Assembly: GCA_964501335.1 (NCBI GenBank)
Contig: CAZCTC010000003.1
Span: forward strand, 1 to 64,000
Direction of reading: 5' to 3'
Origin: CAZCTC01 sp964501335
Lineage (GTDB): Bacteria; Chloroflexota; Anaerolineae; B4-G1; SLSP01
DNA: 64,000 bases
The position numbers were made by a program, and so were the translations under genes. A model generated the notes under the pieces. The model searched no databases. It was given only the letters and a program-made list of their open reading frames with translations, and was not told where the DNA came from. Shown here in pieces: positions 17,782 to 26,605 of the stretch (position 1 is its first letter; each line of letters opens with the position of its first letter).

Positions 17782-18570
17782 ATGATGAAGCGATCCGTGG
17801 TTATTCGAGAGATAGAGAAGGTCTTTAAGGAAGTTCCTTATGGGATCGATCACGCCTTGCGGGTGATGAATAACGCCGAGCTGATTTTAAAAGGGGAGGT
17901 TGTGGGTAAAAGGGAAGGTGAGATTGTCTTTCTGGCGGCGCTGTTGCACGATATCGGGGCGGGTGATGTGCGATGGAAATGGGATTTGATGGAAGGTCCG
18001 GCGATTGTGCGGGGTATCCTTGAGCGGGCCGGCGCTGAGGTGGAGGTGATCGAGCGAGTCGGCTTTCTGGTGGAGCATTTTCATAGAGCTGAGAGCCTCG
18101 ATGGCATCGATTTTCAGGTCCTGTGGGAGGCGGATATTCTGGATAATCTGGAATTCGGCGAGGCTGCCCGGGATCGGGAACGGTTTCTTTCGGTGACGGA
18201 TGAGGATTCCAGGATCTTTTCTCTGATCCAGGAGCACTTTAAGACGGCGACCGGGCAAAAGCTGGCGCTGGTTCGCTGTGGAATTGGGGAAGGGGAGGTG
18301 CTTTTCAAGATGCCGGAGAGGATATTGCTGGCTCATCGGCATTCTTCTTACCATCGGGATGAGCTTGAACGCAGTGCGGTATGTGGCTGCTTTGATTGTC
18401 TTGAGATTTTTGATGTTACTGAGATTGAATATTGGGTCGATCAGGTCGATCATGAGGGGCAGACGGCGCTTTGTCCACGTTGTAGTGTGGATGCGGTGAT
18501 TGGATCGGCCAGCGGCTTTCCGATTGAGAGGGAGTTTTTGGAGGAAATGCAGCGATACTGGTTTGGGTGA
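17782..18570 (+). CDS. HD-domain phosphohydrolase fused to zinc-binding C-terminal domain (copy 2)
   Basis: This 262-residue paralogue of the gene at 15274-16050 has clear similarity over the whole length (YGIDHALRVMNNAE, LLHDIGAG, GPAIVRGILERAGAEVEVIE). HD metal ligands are kept, although the HHH cluster is reduced to EHFH. The C-terminal zinc part keeps CGCFDC and CPRC and ends GSASGFPIEREFLEEM. A DEDSRIFSLIQEHF stretch absent from copy 1 is present near the middle. GAGG precedes two consecutive ATGs at 17782 and 17785. The repeat element upstream is cut off at its loop, so the gene may have been duplicated into an existing element. Confidence 0.75.
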   Translation: MMKRSVVIREIEKVFKEVPYGIDHALRVMNNAELILKGEVVGKREGEIVFLAALLHDIGAGDVRWKWDLMEGPAIVRGILERAGAEVEVIERVGFLVEHFHRAESLDGIDFQVLWEADILDNLEFGEAARDRERFLSVTDEDSRIFSLIQEHFKTATGQKLALVRCGIGEGEVLFKMPERILLAHRHSSYHRDELERSAVCGCFDCLEIFDVTEIEYWVDQVDHEGQTALCPRCSVDAVIGSASGFPIEREFLEEMQRYWFG

Positions 18571-18578
18571 AAGGTTTT

Positions 18579-18710
18579 ATTGGGCCAGTTTAGGGCGCCC
18601 ACGCAGGGGCGAAGGGCGCCCACGCAGGGGCGAAGGGCGCCCACGCAGGGGCGCCCCTACATGGCGGTTCTGGTGTAGGGGCGGCCCGATGTGGCCGCCC
18701 TTTATTGTGG
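18579..18710. repeat. Triplicated GGGCGCCCACGCAGGGGC repeat and GGGCGGCC hairpin
   Basis: A roughly 21-bp unit beginning GGGCGCCCACGCAGGGGC is repeated three times (18589-18655). A hairpin GGGCGGCC-CGATGT-GGCCGCCC at 18679-18700 followed by TTTATT may end transcription of the HD gene. Copies of both motifs lie at 397-463 and 34764-34830. Confidence 0.7.
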
Positions 18711-18840
18711 AAGTTTTACGCGCGGAACCCTGGTTTTTCTCTGGCTTGTTATTTATTAGCCATTTGTTAGCCGGTGGATAGGATCTTCGGGGAGGAAGAA
18801 ATATACTTGGTTTGAGATTATTTTGAAGAAGGGATCCAAT

Positions 18841-21060
18841 ATGGAAGCATGGGGATGGGTGCAGAAGGTGAAGGTTTGGTGGCGGGGGGTGGAGCCGGGG
18901 CCCTGGGCGTGGCGTGGGGCGGCTTTAGGGCTGTTGGCGGTGGCGTTGGGATGGGGATCGGTTATCTGTTATAACATTTTTTCGGCCTGGGGGTATCTCA
19001 GTTTCGGGGTGGGGATGGGGTTGTTGTTGATTGCCGGGGTGGCGGCGGCCGGCGTGGTGCTTTTGCTGCTGCGCTTTTTCCGTAGTATCCCTTTGCTGTA
19101 CCGTTGGATTTTGATCTGTTGCCTGCCGTTGTTGTTCCAGACCTTTATGCCGGGCAATTTTGGCGCTATTTTGCTGGTGCTGGCGGTGGCGGCCTCTGCT
19201 TCTCTGGTGGGGGCGGCGTTGGGGACGCTGCTTCACGGCGGCTGGCGGACGATGAATGATCCGCGGCGCGGAATTTTGATCGTTTTTGGGACTCTGGGTG
19301 CTTTGGTTATGGTTGTGTGGGGCTATGGGCTGGGCGTCGATGGGTGGAATCTCCCTTTGCCGGTCAATGCAGCGGCTCTGGCCGGCGAGCATGTGGTGCC
19401 GTTGAGGGCGGCCGACCCTTCTCAGCCCGGCGTTTACGCGGTGCGCACGCTTTTTTATGGGGCCGGGCAGGATTTACACCGCCCGGAGTATCAGCAGGTG
19501 GATCTGAAGAGCGGCACCGTGGACGGTTCGCTGCTGGTTTCGGGCTGGTCGGATCTGCGAAGGGGGTATTGGGGTTTTGGTCCGGAGGCGCTGCCGATCA
19601 ATGCGCGGGTCTGGTATCCGGATGGGGCGGGGCCCTTTCCCCTGGTGGTGATTGTCCACGGCGATCATCCGATGGAGGATTTTTCCGATCCGGGCTACGA
19701 TTATTTAGGGGAGTTGCTGGCCAGTCGCGGCTTTATTGTGGCTTCGGTCGATGAAAATTTCTTCAATACTTCGCTTTCCGCCGATTTGATGTTGCTCAAT
19801 GGGCTGGTGGAAGAGAACGATGCGCGGGGCTGGCTGCTGCTGGAGCATCTGCGTTTCTGGCGGATGTGGAATGAGCTGCCCGGCAATCCTTTCTATGGGA
19901 AGGTTGATTTGCAGAAGATCGCGCTGATCGGTCATTCGCGGGGCGGGGAGGCGGTCATGGTAGCGGCGACTTTCAACCGGCTGCCTTACTATCCCGACAA
20001 TGCGGCGCTGGCCTTTGATTACAACTTCAACATTCGGGCGGTGGTGGGGCTGGCGCCGGTCGACGGGCAGTATCAACCGGCCGGGCGGGCGTTGCCGCTG
20101 GAAAATTTCGACTATCTGGTGCTGCAAGGCGTTCACGACATGGATGTGAGCCTGTTTCGGGGGGCGCGTCTGTACGAGCGGCTGCAATTTAACGATGAGC
20201 AGTTCCATTTTAAGGGGGCGGTTTATTTCTGGGGGGCCAACCACGGGCAATTCAATACGACGTGGGGCCGGAAAGACGGCTTTGAGCCGCCGATGCGGTT
20301 GATGAATTTGCAAACTTTGATGGCGCCGGAGGATCAGCAGCAGGTGGCGAAGGTTTATATTTCGGCTTTTCTGGAATCCAGCCTGCGGGGTGCTGCGGAG
20401 TATGGGGCGCTTTTCAGGGATTACCGTACGGCTGCCGGATGGTTGCCGGATACGATCTATTTGAGCCAGTATGAGGATTCAACGACGCGCTGGGTGGCGC
20501 GGTATGAGGAATCCGATATCGATTTGACGACGGTGACCTTGGCGGGCGCGGCGGCGCGGGGGGAACATTTGCAGAGCTGGCGCGAGTTGTTGGTCCCTTC
20601 GAAGTATGGGAGAGATGCGAATACCAGCGCGGTCTATCTGGGCTGGGATGAGAAGGCGACGGCGAGCTATGCGATTACGTTGCCGACGGCGGGCGTGACG
20701 GTGACGGCGGAGGATTTGCTGGTTTTTTCATTGGCGGATGCGGGGGAAGCGGCTACGGATCAGCCGATCGATTTGACGATCGAGGTGGTGGATCGAAAGG
20801 GGGCGGCGGCGCGGCTGCCGTTGAGCCACGATGCCCTTTTGCAGCCGCAGCTTCCCGGTTGGATTTACAAACTGGATCTGTTGTACCGGTTTGAACCGGC
20901 TTCGGAGGTGGTTTTTCGCAGTTTCGAGCTGCCGCTGGCCGATTTTGTGAGGGTCAATCCGGCTTTTGATCCGGAGCAGCTGGCTATAGTGCGGTGGATG
21001 TTCGATCGGTCGCCGGCAGGGACGGTGGCATTGGACGATGTGGGGCTGCGGGGGCGGTGA
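18841..21060 (+). CDS. Membrane-anchored alpha/beta hydrolase
   Basis: The 739-residue product has about five N-terminal membrane helices (residues about 25-170), then a large extracytoplasmic part. Residues about 190-500 form an alpha/beta-hydrolase fold: VVIVHGDHPMED is the oxyanion strand, GHSRGGEA (about 365-372) the nucleophile elbow with Ser at GHSRG, and GANHGQF gives the likely catalytic His. Such folds include the platelet-activating-factor-hydrolase/dienelactone-hydrolase group. The remaining 200 residues look beta-rich, like a carbohydrate-binding or Ig-like module. The ATG at 18841 has GAAGGG upstream. Substrate unknown; an ester at the cell surface is inferred. Confidence 0.75.
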   Translation: MEAWGWVQKVKVWWRGVEPGPWAWRGAALGLLAVALGWGSVICYNIFSAWGYLSFGVGMGLLLIAGVAAAGVVLLLLRFFRSIPLLYRWILICCLPLLFQTFMPGNFGAILLVLAVAASASLVGAALGTLLHGGWRTMNDPRRGILIVFGTLGALVMVVWGYGLGVDGWNLPLPVNAAALAGEHVVPLRAADPSQPGVYAVRTLFYGAGQDLHRPEYQQVDLKSGTVDGSLLVSGWSDLRRGYWGFGPEALPINARVWYPDGAGPFPLVVIVHGDHPMEDFSDPGYDYLGELLASRGFIVASVDENFFNTSLSADLMLLNGLVEENDARGWLLLEHLRFWRMWNELPGNPFYGKVDLQKIALIGHSRGGEAVMVAATFNRLPYYPDNAALAFDYNFNIRAVVGLAPVDGQYQPAGRALPLENFDYLVLQGVHDMDVSLFRGARLYERLQFNDEQFHFKGAVYFWGANHGQFNTTWGRKDGFEPPMRLMNLQTLMAPEDQQQVAKVYISAFLESSLRGAAEYGALFRDYRTAAGWLPDTIYLSQYEDSTTRWVARYEESDIDLTTVTLAGAAARGEHLQSWRELLVPSKYGRDANTSAVYLGWDEKATASYAITLPTAGVTVTAEDLLVFSLADAGEAATDQPIDLTIEVVDRKGAAARLPLSHDALLQPQLPGWIYKLDLLYRFEPASEVVFRSFELPLADFVRVNPAFDPEQLAIVRWMFDRSPAGTVALDDVGLRGR

Positions 21061-21166
21061 AACGTAAATCGTAAAACGTAAAACGTAATTAGAGAGTGTC
21101 GCCGAGGTGATTTGGATAAGGTCTATGTTTTCGCGCGCATTCCGATGCGCGCGAAAACATAAACAA
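21061..21166. repeat. CGTAAAA tandem and reversed hairpin element
   Basis: CGTAAAT/CGTAAAA units repeat at 21062-21088. A reversed element follows, with a hairpin at 21125-21160 (stem ATGTTTTCGCGCGC, loop ATTCCGAT). It lies between the convergent hydrolase (plus) and LmbE (minus) genes. Confidence 0.7.
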
Positions 21167-21167
21167 A

Positions 21168-21989
21168 TTACGGGCCGAAGAGATCGTGATGGGGGACGGG
21201 ATTGGCGGGATAGGCCTGGATGAAGTAGTCGTAGCGGTTGATCCAGCGGCTGAGCCAGTTGGTAGTGCCGCCGCCCTGGCTGCGATGGCAGCGCATGGCG
21301 GCTTCTTTGATCTTGAGGTAGGGTCCGACGGGGATGCGGGCGTGAATGGCGGAGTCGGGGATGCCGACGCGGGTGAGGTCGATGTCATGGTTGCGGCCGA
21401 AGCGGCGGGGATCGCGGCCGGTGAGGCGAAGCAGGCGGATTTTCCAGGCGAGAGTGGCTTTGCGAATGACGGTGTAGTAGAGACGATCGGCGTGCCAGGC
21501 GTAGGCCGGGCCGGGATTGCGGTCGGCGCGGGCGGCGTCGAAGAAGGCCTGGGTGGCGGCCTGGTTGATTTTGATATGGTCGGGGTGGAAGTAGCCGCCG
21601 GTGGGGTCATGGGTGATGACGATCTGCGGCTGGACGGCCCGGATCAGGCGAATCAGGTCGCCGATGACCCGGTCGAGGGGGGCGCGGTAGAGGCTGGCGG
21701 GATGATCGTTGTCGGGTGCGCCTTCCATGCCGCTGTCGCGGTAATCCAGGGGATGCAGGGTGGCTCCGAGGATCCGGACGGCGGCTTCCAGTTCGGCGCG
21801 GCGTTGTTTTGCCAGGGCGGAGGCGCCGCCGTTGAAGGTGCCGGGCTCAAAAGAGCCGGCGGCACCGTCGGTGGCGATGCAGATGTGGACTTCGACATCT
21901 TGCCGGGCATAACGGGCCAGGGTGGCTCCCGGGCCGAAGGATTCATCGTCGGGATGGGCGAAGATCGCCAGGATGCGTCGTGCTGACAT
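21168..21989 (-). CDS. LmbE/PIG-L family deacetylase (MshB/Mca-like)
   Basis: This 273-residue zinc-dependent N-acetylglucosamine-type deacetylase carries AHPDDE (residues 11-16), the catalytic and metal-binding signature. HPDH near residue 148 supplies the third ligand. The motifs YRDSGM and GGYFHPDH are those of the mycothiol-pathway subgroup (MshB deacetylase, Mca amidase). The gene starts 12 nt after the stop of a two-domain GNAT gene on the same strand, so the two are one operon. A role in a thiol or other amino-sugar pathway is inferred; many LmbE proteins act on unrelated glycolipids. Confidence 0.82.
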   Translation of the reverse strand: MSARRILAIFAHPDDESFGPGATLARYARQDVEVHICIATDGAAGSFEPGTFNGGASALAKQRRAELEAAVRILGATLHPLDYRDSGMEGAPDNDHPASLYRAPLDRVIGDLIRLIRAVQPQIVITHDPTGGYFHPDHIKINQAATQAFFDAARADRNPGPAYAWHADRLYYTVIRKATLAWKIRLLRLTGRDPRRFGRNHDIDLTRVGIPDSAIHARIPVGPYLKIKEAAMRCHRSQGGGTTNWLSRWINRYDYFIQAYPANPVPHHDLFGP

Positions 21990-22001
21990 GCGAAGCGATT
22001 A

Positions 22002-22931
22002 TCACTCCTGGTCTGGTAGATAGTCTTTGCGGTAGACCAGAATTTTCTGTTCGAGCTGAAAACCGACGCTTTGATAGAGGTTGAGGGCGGGATTGCGGCC
22101 GGCGTCGGTTTCAACGTAGAGCTGTTGGGCTCCGTGTTGGATCAGGCGTTGCAGCGTTTCGGTGAGGAGGGCCTGTCCCAATCCCATACCGCGGAAGTCG
22201 CTGTGGACTCCCAGGGGTTCGATCTGCCCACTGAGGGGATCAGAGCGGCGATCGAGCCAGCCGATGCAGAAGGCGACCAGTCGGCCGTCCGGAGCGACGG
22301 CGACCAGATCCAGATCGGGGAGATAGTCGGGCTGTTGCAGCGTGCGGGTACGCCATTCCACCGTCATATTGCGGCTTTCAAAGACGGTTTGATGGAGTTC
22401 GACATAGGCCGGAACTTCATCGAGGCCGGCCAGGGGGCGGATTGTGAAGCCGTTCGGCAGCGTGGCGGGCTGTAAAGCGGTTTTGGCGGCGGAACAATGC
22501 AGCCAGACTTTGGACCAGGAGTCTTCGCCCACGTTTTCCTGGGAAGCGAAACCGTGGGCTTCCAGTTCTTGCATGCGAGCGGTTTCATTTTGCAGGACGT
22601 TGATGAACCAGATGGGGTGGCCGGCGGGCGTGGCGAGGGTTTGGTGGGCGCGTTCGTCGATCCAGGCCAATAGTTGGGGATGAAGCCCGGGAATATCCGG
22701 GTGATAGGCGTAATCGAAGGTCCAGAAGGGTGTTTGGAGGATGGCCCAGGCGGCCAATTGCCCATCAGCGGTGAACCAAAGGCCGATGTTTTTCGGGGCA
22801 TCGAGGCCCCAGGAACTGAAACGGTAGGGCAGATCGATGCGGTGGATGTTGTGTGTGGGGAAGCGACGGACCAGATCAACCATGGCGATGAGGTCGGCCG
22901 TTCCGGAATAGGGGCGCATCTGGATATTCAT
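22002..22931 (-). CDS. Two-domain GNAT acetyltransferase (MshD-like layout)
   Basis: The 309-residue protein has two GNAT-like halves. The N-terminal one (about 1-150) is degenerate. The C-terminal one (about 160-305) has the acetyl-CoA loop in LGVHSDFRGMGLGQALL, then YVETDAGRNPALNLYQSVGF, a standard motif-B ending. The length and double-domain layout match mycothiol synthase MshD (about 310 residues). AAGGA lies 8 nt before the ATG. The next gene is an MshB/Mca-like deacetylase. MshA and MshC are not in the window, and most Chloroflexota are not known to make mycothiol, so the specific role is uncertain. Confidence 0.78.
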   Translation of the reverse strand: MNIQMRPYSGTADLIAMVDLVRRFPTHNIHRIDLPYRFSSWGLDAPKNIGLWFTADGQLAAWAILQTPFWTFDYAYHPDIPGLHPQLLAWIDERAHQTLATPAGHPIWFINVLQNETARMQELEAHGFASQENVGEDSWSKVWLHCSAAKTALQPATLPNGFTIRPLAGLDEVPAYVELHQTVFESRNMTVEWRTRTLQQPDYLPDLDLVAVAPDGRLVAFCIGWLDRRSDPLSGQIEPLGVHSDFRGMGLGQALLTETLQRLIQHGAQQLYVETDAGRNPALNLYQSVGFQLEQKILVYRKDYLPDQE

Positions 22932-22994
22932 GGGCGAGTTCCTTTGTATTTTTTTGCAGTGGTGTGTAAGTTATCAGGCTTCTTTCAAGGGCGA

Positions 22995-23712
22995 CATTTT
23001 TTTGCGTCCCGCAATCGATACTTTTCAGGTAAGAAGCGACGCGCGGGATGGGAAGAGAGTGTTTTTTTGTTTATGTTTTGGCGCGCTTCAGAAAGCGCGC
23101 CAAAACATGAGCTTTTTTTCCAGACTCATGGGCTTTTTTTTAGACCAATCGCATCCGTCGCATTTTTTTTGCGTCCCGCAATCGATACTTTTCAGGTAAG
23201 AAGCGACGCGCGGGATGGGAAGAGAGTGTTTTTTTGTTTATGTTTTGGCGCGCTTCAGAAAGCGCGCCAAAACATGAGCTTTTTTTCCAGACTCATGGGC
23301 TTTTTTTTAGACCAATCGCATCCGTCGCATTTTTTTTGCGTCCCGCAATCGATACTTTTCAGGTAGGAAGCGATGCGCGGGATGGGAAGAGAGTGTTTTT
23401 TTGTTTATGTTTTGGCGCGCTTCAGAAAGCGCGCCAAAACATGAGCTTTTTTTCCAGACTCATGGGCTTTTTTTTAGACCAATCGCATCCGTCGCATTTT
23501 TTTTGCGTCCCGCAATCGATACTTTTCAGGTAGGAAGCGACGCGCGGGATGGGAAGAGAGTGTTTCTGTTTGTATTTTCGTGGTTTACCACATCCGAATG
23601 CGCGCGAAAATACGGGCTTTTTTCCTACTTTTCCGGGTTGAATGTACAGGAGAGAGTTCTTTTTTGTTTATATTTTCGGCGGCTTTCTCAAGCCGCCGAA
23701 AATATGGTGGTT
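22995..23712 (+). repeat. Tandem array of the hairpin element, 167-bp period
   Basis: Left modules start at 23004, 23171, 23338 and 23505, giving an exact 167-bp period. Three full units carry hairpins at 23073-23108, 23240-23275 and 23407-23442 (stem ATGTTTTGGCGCGC, loop TTCAGAAA). The fourth unit switches to a different, disrupted hairpin near 23572-23613, in which TGGTTTACCA replaces part of the arm. A separate hairpin is at 23670-23705 (loop TTTCTCAA). Open frames of 89-230 residues across the array are repeat artefacts. The flanking genes are both on the minus strand. Confidence 0.9.
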
Positions 23713-23723
23713 CCTGAGTTAAT

Positions 23724-24740
23724 TTATAGCTCTGGGAGTGTTTGTTTCAGGTATCCCAGCAGCGGTTGTGCCAGGGCCTTGCCGGCGCCGACGGCCACGC
23801 AGGCCATGGGGGCATCCGCCACGTAAACCGGAACGCCGGTTTCCTGGGTGAGAAGCTGATCGATGTAGCGGAGGAGGGCTCCGCCGCCGATCATGGTCAT
23901 GCCGCGGTCGATAATATCGGAGGCCAGTTCGGGCGGAGTGCGTTCCAAGACGGATTTGACCATGCCGACGATGATCGAGAGCGGTTCTTCGAGCGCTTCG
24001 GCGACATCGTTGCTGGTAATTTCCACGCTGCGGGGCAGGCCGGTGACCTGATCGCGGCCCTGGACTTCCATGCGGATGGGTTCTTCCATCTGAAGGGCCG
24101 AGCCAATGCGGATTTTGGCCTCTTCGGCCGTCGGCATACCCAGCATGAGATTGTACTTGCGGCGGACGTAAGCGGCGATGGCTTCATCCATGCGGACGCC
24201 GCCGACGCGCACGGCTGCGGACGCCACGACGCCGTAGACTGAGAGCACGGCGGCCTGGCTGGCGCCGCCTCCCAGATCGACGATCATGTGGCCGCCGGGG
24301 GTGTTGACGGGAAGTCCGGCGCCGATGGCGCCGGCCAACGGTTCGGGAATCAGATAGGCCTGACTGGCGCCGGCTTCAAAGGCGGCATCCTTAACAGCTT
24401 TGCGCTCTACCTGAGTCACGCCGAAGGGAACGGTCAACATGACGTGGGGTTTGATCAGGCGGGGCGGCGAGCCGATTGAACGATCGATGAAGTGGCGCAG
24501 CATTTCTTTGGTGATGTGATAATCGGCGATAACGCCGTCACGCAAAGGACGCCGGACCTGAATGGTTTCGGGCGCCCGCCCGATCATGGCGCGGGCTTCT
24601 TCTCCGACGGAGATCACTTTCCCGTTACTGATTTGCTGTGCGACAACGGAAGGTTCCTGCAGGACGATACCTCTTCCCCGGACGTAGACCAGTACATTGA
24701 CTGTGCCCAGGTCAATTCCAAGTTCAGCTGCAAATGGCAT
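23724..24740 (-). CDS. mreB: MreB/Mrl rod-shape protein (bacterial actin)
   Basis: This 338-residue actin-fold ATPase polymerises under the membrane and guides cell-wall synthesis. Motifs seen are phosphate-1 GIDLGTVNVLVYVRGRGIV (residues 8-26), connect-1/phosphate-2 MIVDLGGGASQAAVLS (about 152-167) and the adenosine loop MIGGGALL (about 287-294). The length is normal. It starts 15 nt after atpC on the same strand with only a weak ribosome site, so it is probably the last gene of the F1 operon. No mreC or mreD follows; repeats begin after its stop. Confidence 0.93.
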   Translation of the reverse strand: MPFAAELGIDLGTVNVLVYVRGRGIVLQEPSVVAQQISNGKVISVGEEARAMIGRAPETIQVRRPLRDGVIADYHITKEMLRHFIDRSIGSPPRLIKPHVMLTVPFGVTQVERKAVKDAAFEAGASQAYLIPEPLAGAIGAGLPVNTPGGHMIVDLGGGASQAAVLSVYGVVASAAVRVGGVRMDEAIAAYVRRKYNLMLGMPTAEEAKIRIGSALQMEEPIRMEVQGRDQVTGLPRSVEITSNDVAEALEEPLSIIVGMVKSVLERTPPELASDIIDRGMTMIGGGALLRYIDQLLTQETGVPVYVADAPMACVAVGAGKALAQPLLGYLKQTLPEL

Positions 24741-24755
24741 GATTCTTCTCTGTCT

Positions 24756-25199
24756 TTATTCTTTTTGGTATTTGGGAAGATCGGCGGTGGGAGAGCGGTG
24801 TTGGGCGATTTTCAAACGGGTTTCGGCGCGTTGCAGCCGGGTTTCCAATCGCTGGCGCTCTTCCGGGGTTAAACCGGATGCCTGGAGAGCCTGCGCCGCA
24901 CGCTGACGAGCAGCGGCGGCGCGGTTTTCATCGATATCTTCGGCCCGCTCGGCGCTGTCGGCCAGGATCACCACATCTTTACCGGTGATCTGGGCGACGC
25001 CGCCGTGCAGGGCAAACTCATGGCTTTCGGAGCCTTGTTGAATGATCAGTACGCCTTCGACCAACGAGGTGACCAGCGGCATGTGGCCGGGCAAAATACC
25101 GATTTCTCCCCGGGTGCTGGGAAGTCGAAGGCTTTCGACATCGCCGGCAAAGAGCTGTCGTTCTGGTGTAACGATGATCAGATGTAGCGTAGCGGCCAT
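24756..25199 (-). CDS. atpC: ATP synthase epsilon subunit
   Basis: This is the 147-residue central-stalk subunit of F1, linking rotation of gamma and the c-ring and able to inhibit ATP hydrolysis. The N-terminal beta-sandwich shows LHLIIVTPERQLFAGDVESL and GEIGILPGHMPLVT (residues about 6-45). The C-terminal half is helical and alanine/arginine rich (NRAAAARQRAAQAL), ending in a basic, acidic tail. It starts 5 nt after atpD and is followed by mreB. Confidence 0.95.
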   Translation of the reverse strand: MAATLHLIIVTPERQLFAGDVESLRLPSTRGEIGILPGHMPLVTSLVEGVLIIQQGSESHEFALHGGVAQITGKDVVILADSAERAEDIDENRAAAARQRAAQALQASGLTPEERQRLETRLQRAETRLKIAQHRSPTADLPKYQKE

Positions 25200-25204
25200 A
25201 GTTT

Positions 25205-26605
25205 TTACGTGCCTTTGAGCTGAGCGGCCTTTTCGGCAGCTTGCTCGATGGTGCCGACCATATAGAAGGCCTGTTCGGGCAGATGATCGTGCTTGCCGGC
25301 GATAATTTCCTGGAAGCCCCGGATGGTTTCGGAGAGGGGGACGAAGACGCCGGGGATGCCGGTGAATTTTTCGCTGACGCGGAAGGGCTGGGTGAGGAAA
25401 CGTTGGATGCGGCGAGCCCGTCCGACCAGCACGCGATCTTCTTCGGAGAGTTCGTCGATACCCAGGATGGCGATGATATCTTGCAGGTCCTCGTAACGTT
25501 GCAGGATGCGCTGGATCTCGCGAGCAGTCTGGTAGTGTTCTTCTCCCACCACATTGGGATCAAGGATGCGGGAAGAAGAGGCCAGGGGGTCGACCGCCGG
25601 ATAGAGGGCCTGAGCGGCGAGCCGGCGTTCCAGGGCGATGGCGGCATCGAGATGGGCGAAGGTGGCGACGGGGGCCGGATCGGAATAGTCATCGGCCGGG
25701 ACGTAGACGGCCTGCATCGAAGTGATCGAGCCCTGGCGGGTACTGGTGATCCGTTCCTGAAGCTGGCCCATATCCGAGGCGAGGGTGGGCTGGTAACCGA
25801 CGGCGCTGGGCATACGGCCGAGGAGCGCCGAGACTTCCATGCCGGCCATGACGAAGCGATAGATGTTGTCGATGAAGAGCAACACGTCGCGGCCCTGATC
25901 GCGGAAATATTCGGCCATCGTCAACGCGGTCAGGCCGACGCGGAAGCGCACGCCCGGCGGTTCGTTCATCTGGCCGAAGACCATCACGGTGTTTTGCATG
26001 ACGCCCATTTCGTTGAGTTCGCGGTAGAACTGGGTGCCTTCGCGGGTTCGTTCGCCCACGCCGGCAAAGACCGAGACGCCTTTGTGCACGCTGGCCATGG
26101 TGGACATCAATTCGCCGATGATAACGGTTTTGCCGACGCCGGCACCGCCGAAGACGCCGGTTTTGCCGCCCCGGGTGAAGGGGGCGATGAGATCGATGAC
26201 TTTGATTCCGGTGACGAAGAGATCTTTGTGAGGCGATTGCTCTTCAAACGAGGGGGCCGGTTGATGGATCGGCCGAATTTCTTGAGAATCAAAGGCTTTT
26301 TGAGCATCGATGGGGGTGCCTAAGACATTGAAAATGCGGCCCAAAGTTTGGGGGCCGACGGGAACGCTGATCGGGGCGCCGGTATCGGTGACCGGAATGC
26401 CGCGCGGGACACCATCGGTGGTATCCATCGCGACGCAACGTACCCATCCCTGGGGAAGCTGTTGCTCGACTTCCAGGACCAGACGCCGGCCGTTGACCTG
26501 GACTTCCAGTGCGCTGTAGATGTCGGGCAGTCGGTCGATCGGAAAGGCTACATCGACGACTGCGCCTTTGATCTGGACGATGTGTCCTACGGCTCCTTTC
26601 GCCAT
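25205..26605 (-). CDS. atpD: ATP synthase beta subunit
   Basis: This is the catalytic subunit of F1. The 466-residue product has the P-loop GGAGVGKTV (about 148-156), GERTREG, and LLFIDNIYRFVMAG with the Walker B aspartate, plus the conserved ALLGRMPSAVGYQPTLA stretch. The ATG at 26605 is chosen because GGGAGGT lies 6 nt upstream; an in-frame TTG at 26635 precedes the ribosome site itself. Unlike most operons, atpG and atpD are separated by 350 bp with a hairpin element, so atpD may have its own promoter or depend on read-through. Confidence 0.97.
   Translation of the reverse strand: MAKGAVGHIVQIKGAVVDVAFPIDRLPDIYSALEVQVNGRRLVLEVEQQLPQGWVRCVAMDTTDGVPRGIPVTDTGAPISVPVGPQTLGRIFNVLGTPIDAQKAFDSQEIRPIHQPAPSFEEQSPHKDLFVTGIKVIDLIAPFTRGGKTGVFGGAGVGKTVIIGELMSTMASVHKGVSVFAGVGERTREGTQFYRELNEMGVMQNTVMVFGQMNEPPGVRFRVGLTALTMAEYFRDQGRDVLLFIDNIYRFVMAGMEVSALLGRMPSAVGYQPTLASDMGQLQERITSTRQGSITSMQAVYVPADDYSDPAPVATFAHLDAAIALERRLAAQALYPAVDPLASSSRILDPNVVGEEHYQTAREIQRILQRYEDLQDIIAILGIDELSEEDRVLVGRARRIQRFLTQPFRVSEKFTGIPGVFVPLSETIRGFQEIIAGKHDHLPEQAFYMVGTIEQAAEKAAQLKGT

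Noticed and set aside
21168..22931. Calling the pair mshB and mshD outright
   Set aside because: mshA and mshC are not present in the window, and both families are broad.
22674..23826. Open frames of 89-230 residues with repeated blocks across the tandem array
   Set aside because: They are translations of the 167-bp non-coding element; the repeated peptide simply follows the DNA repeat and has no ribosome site.
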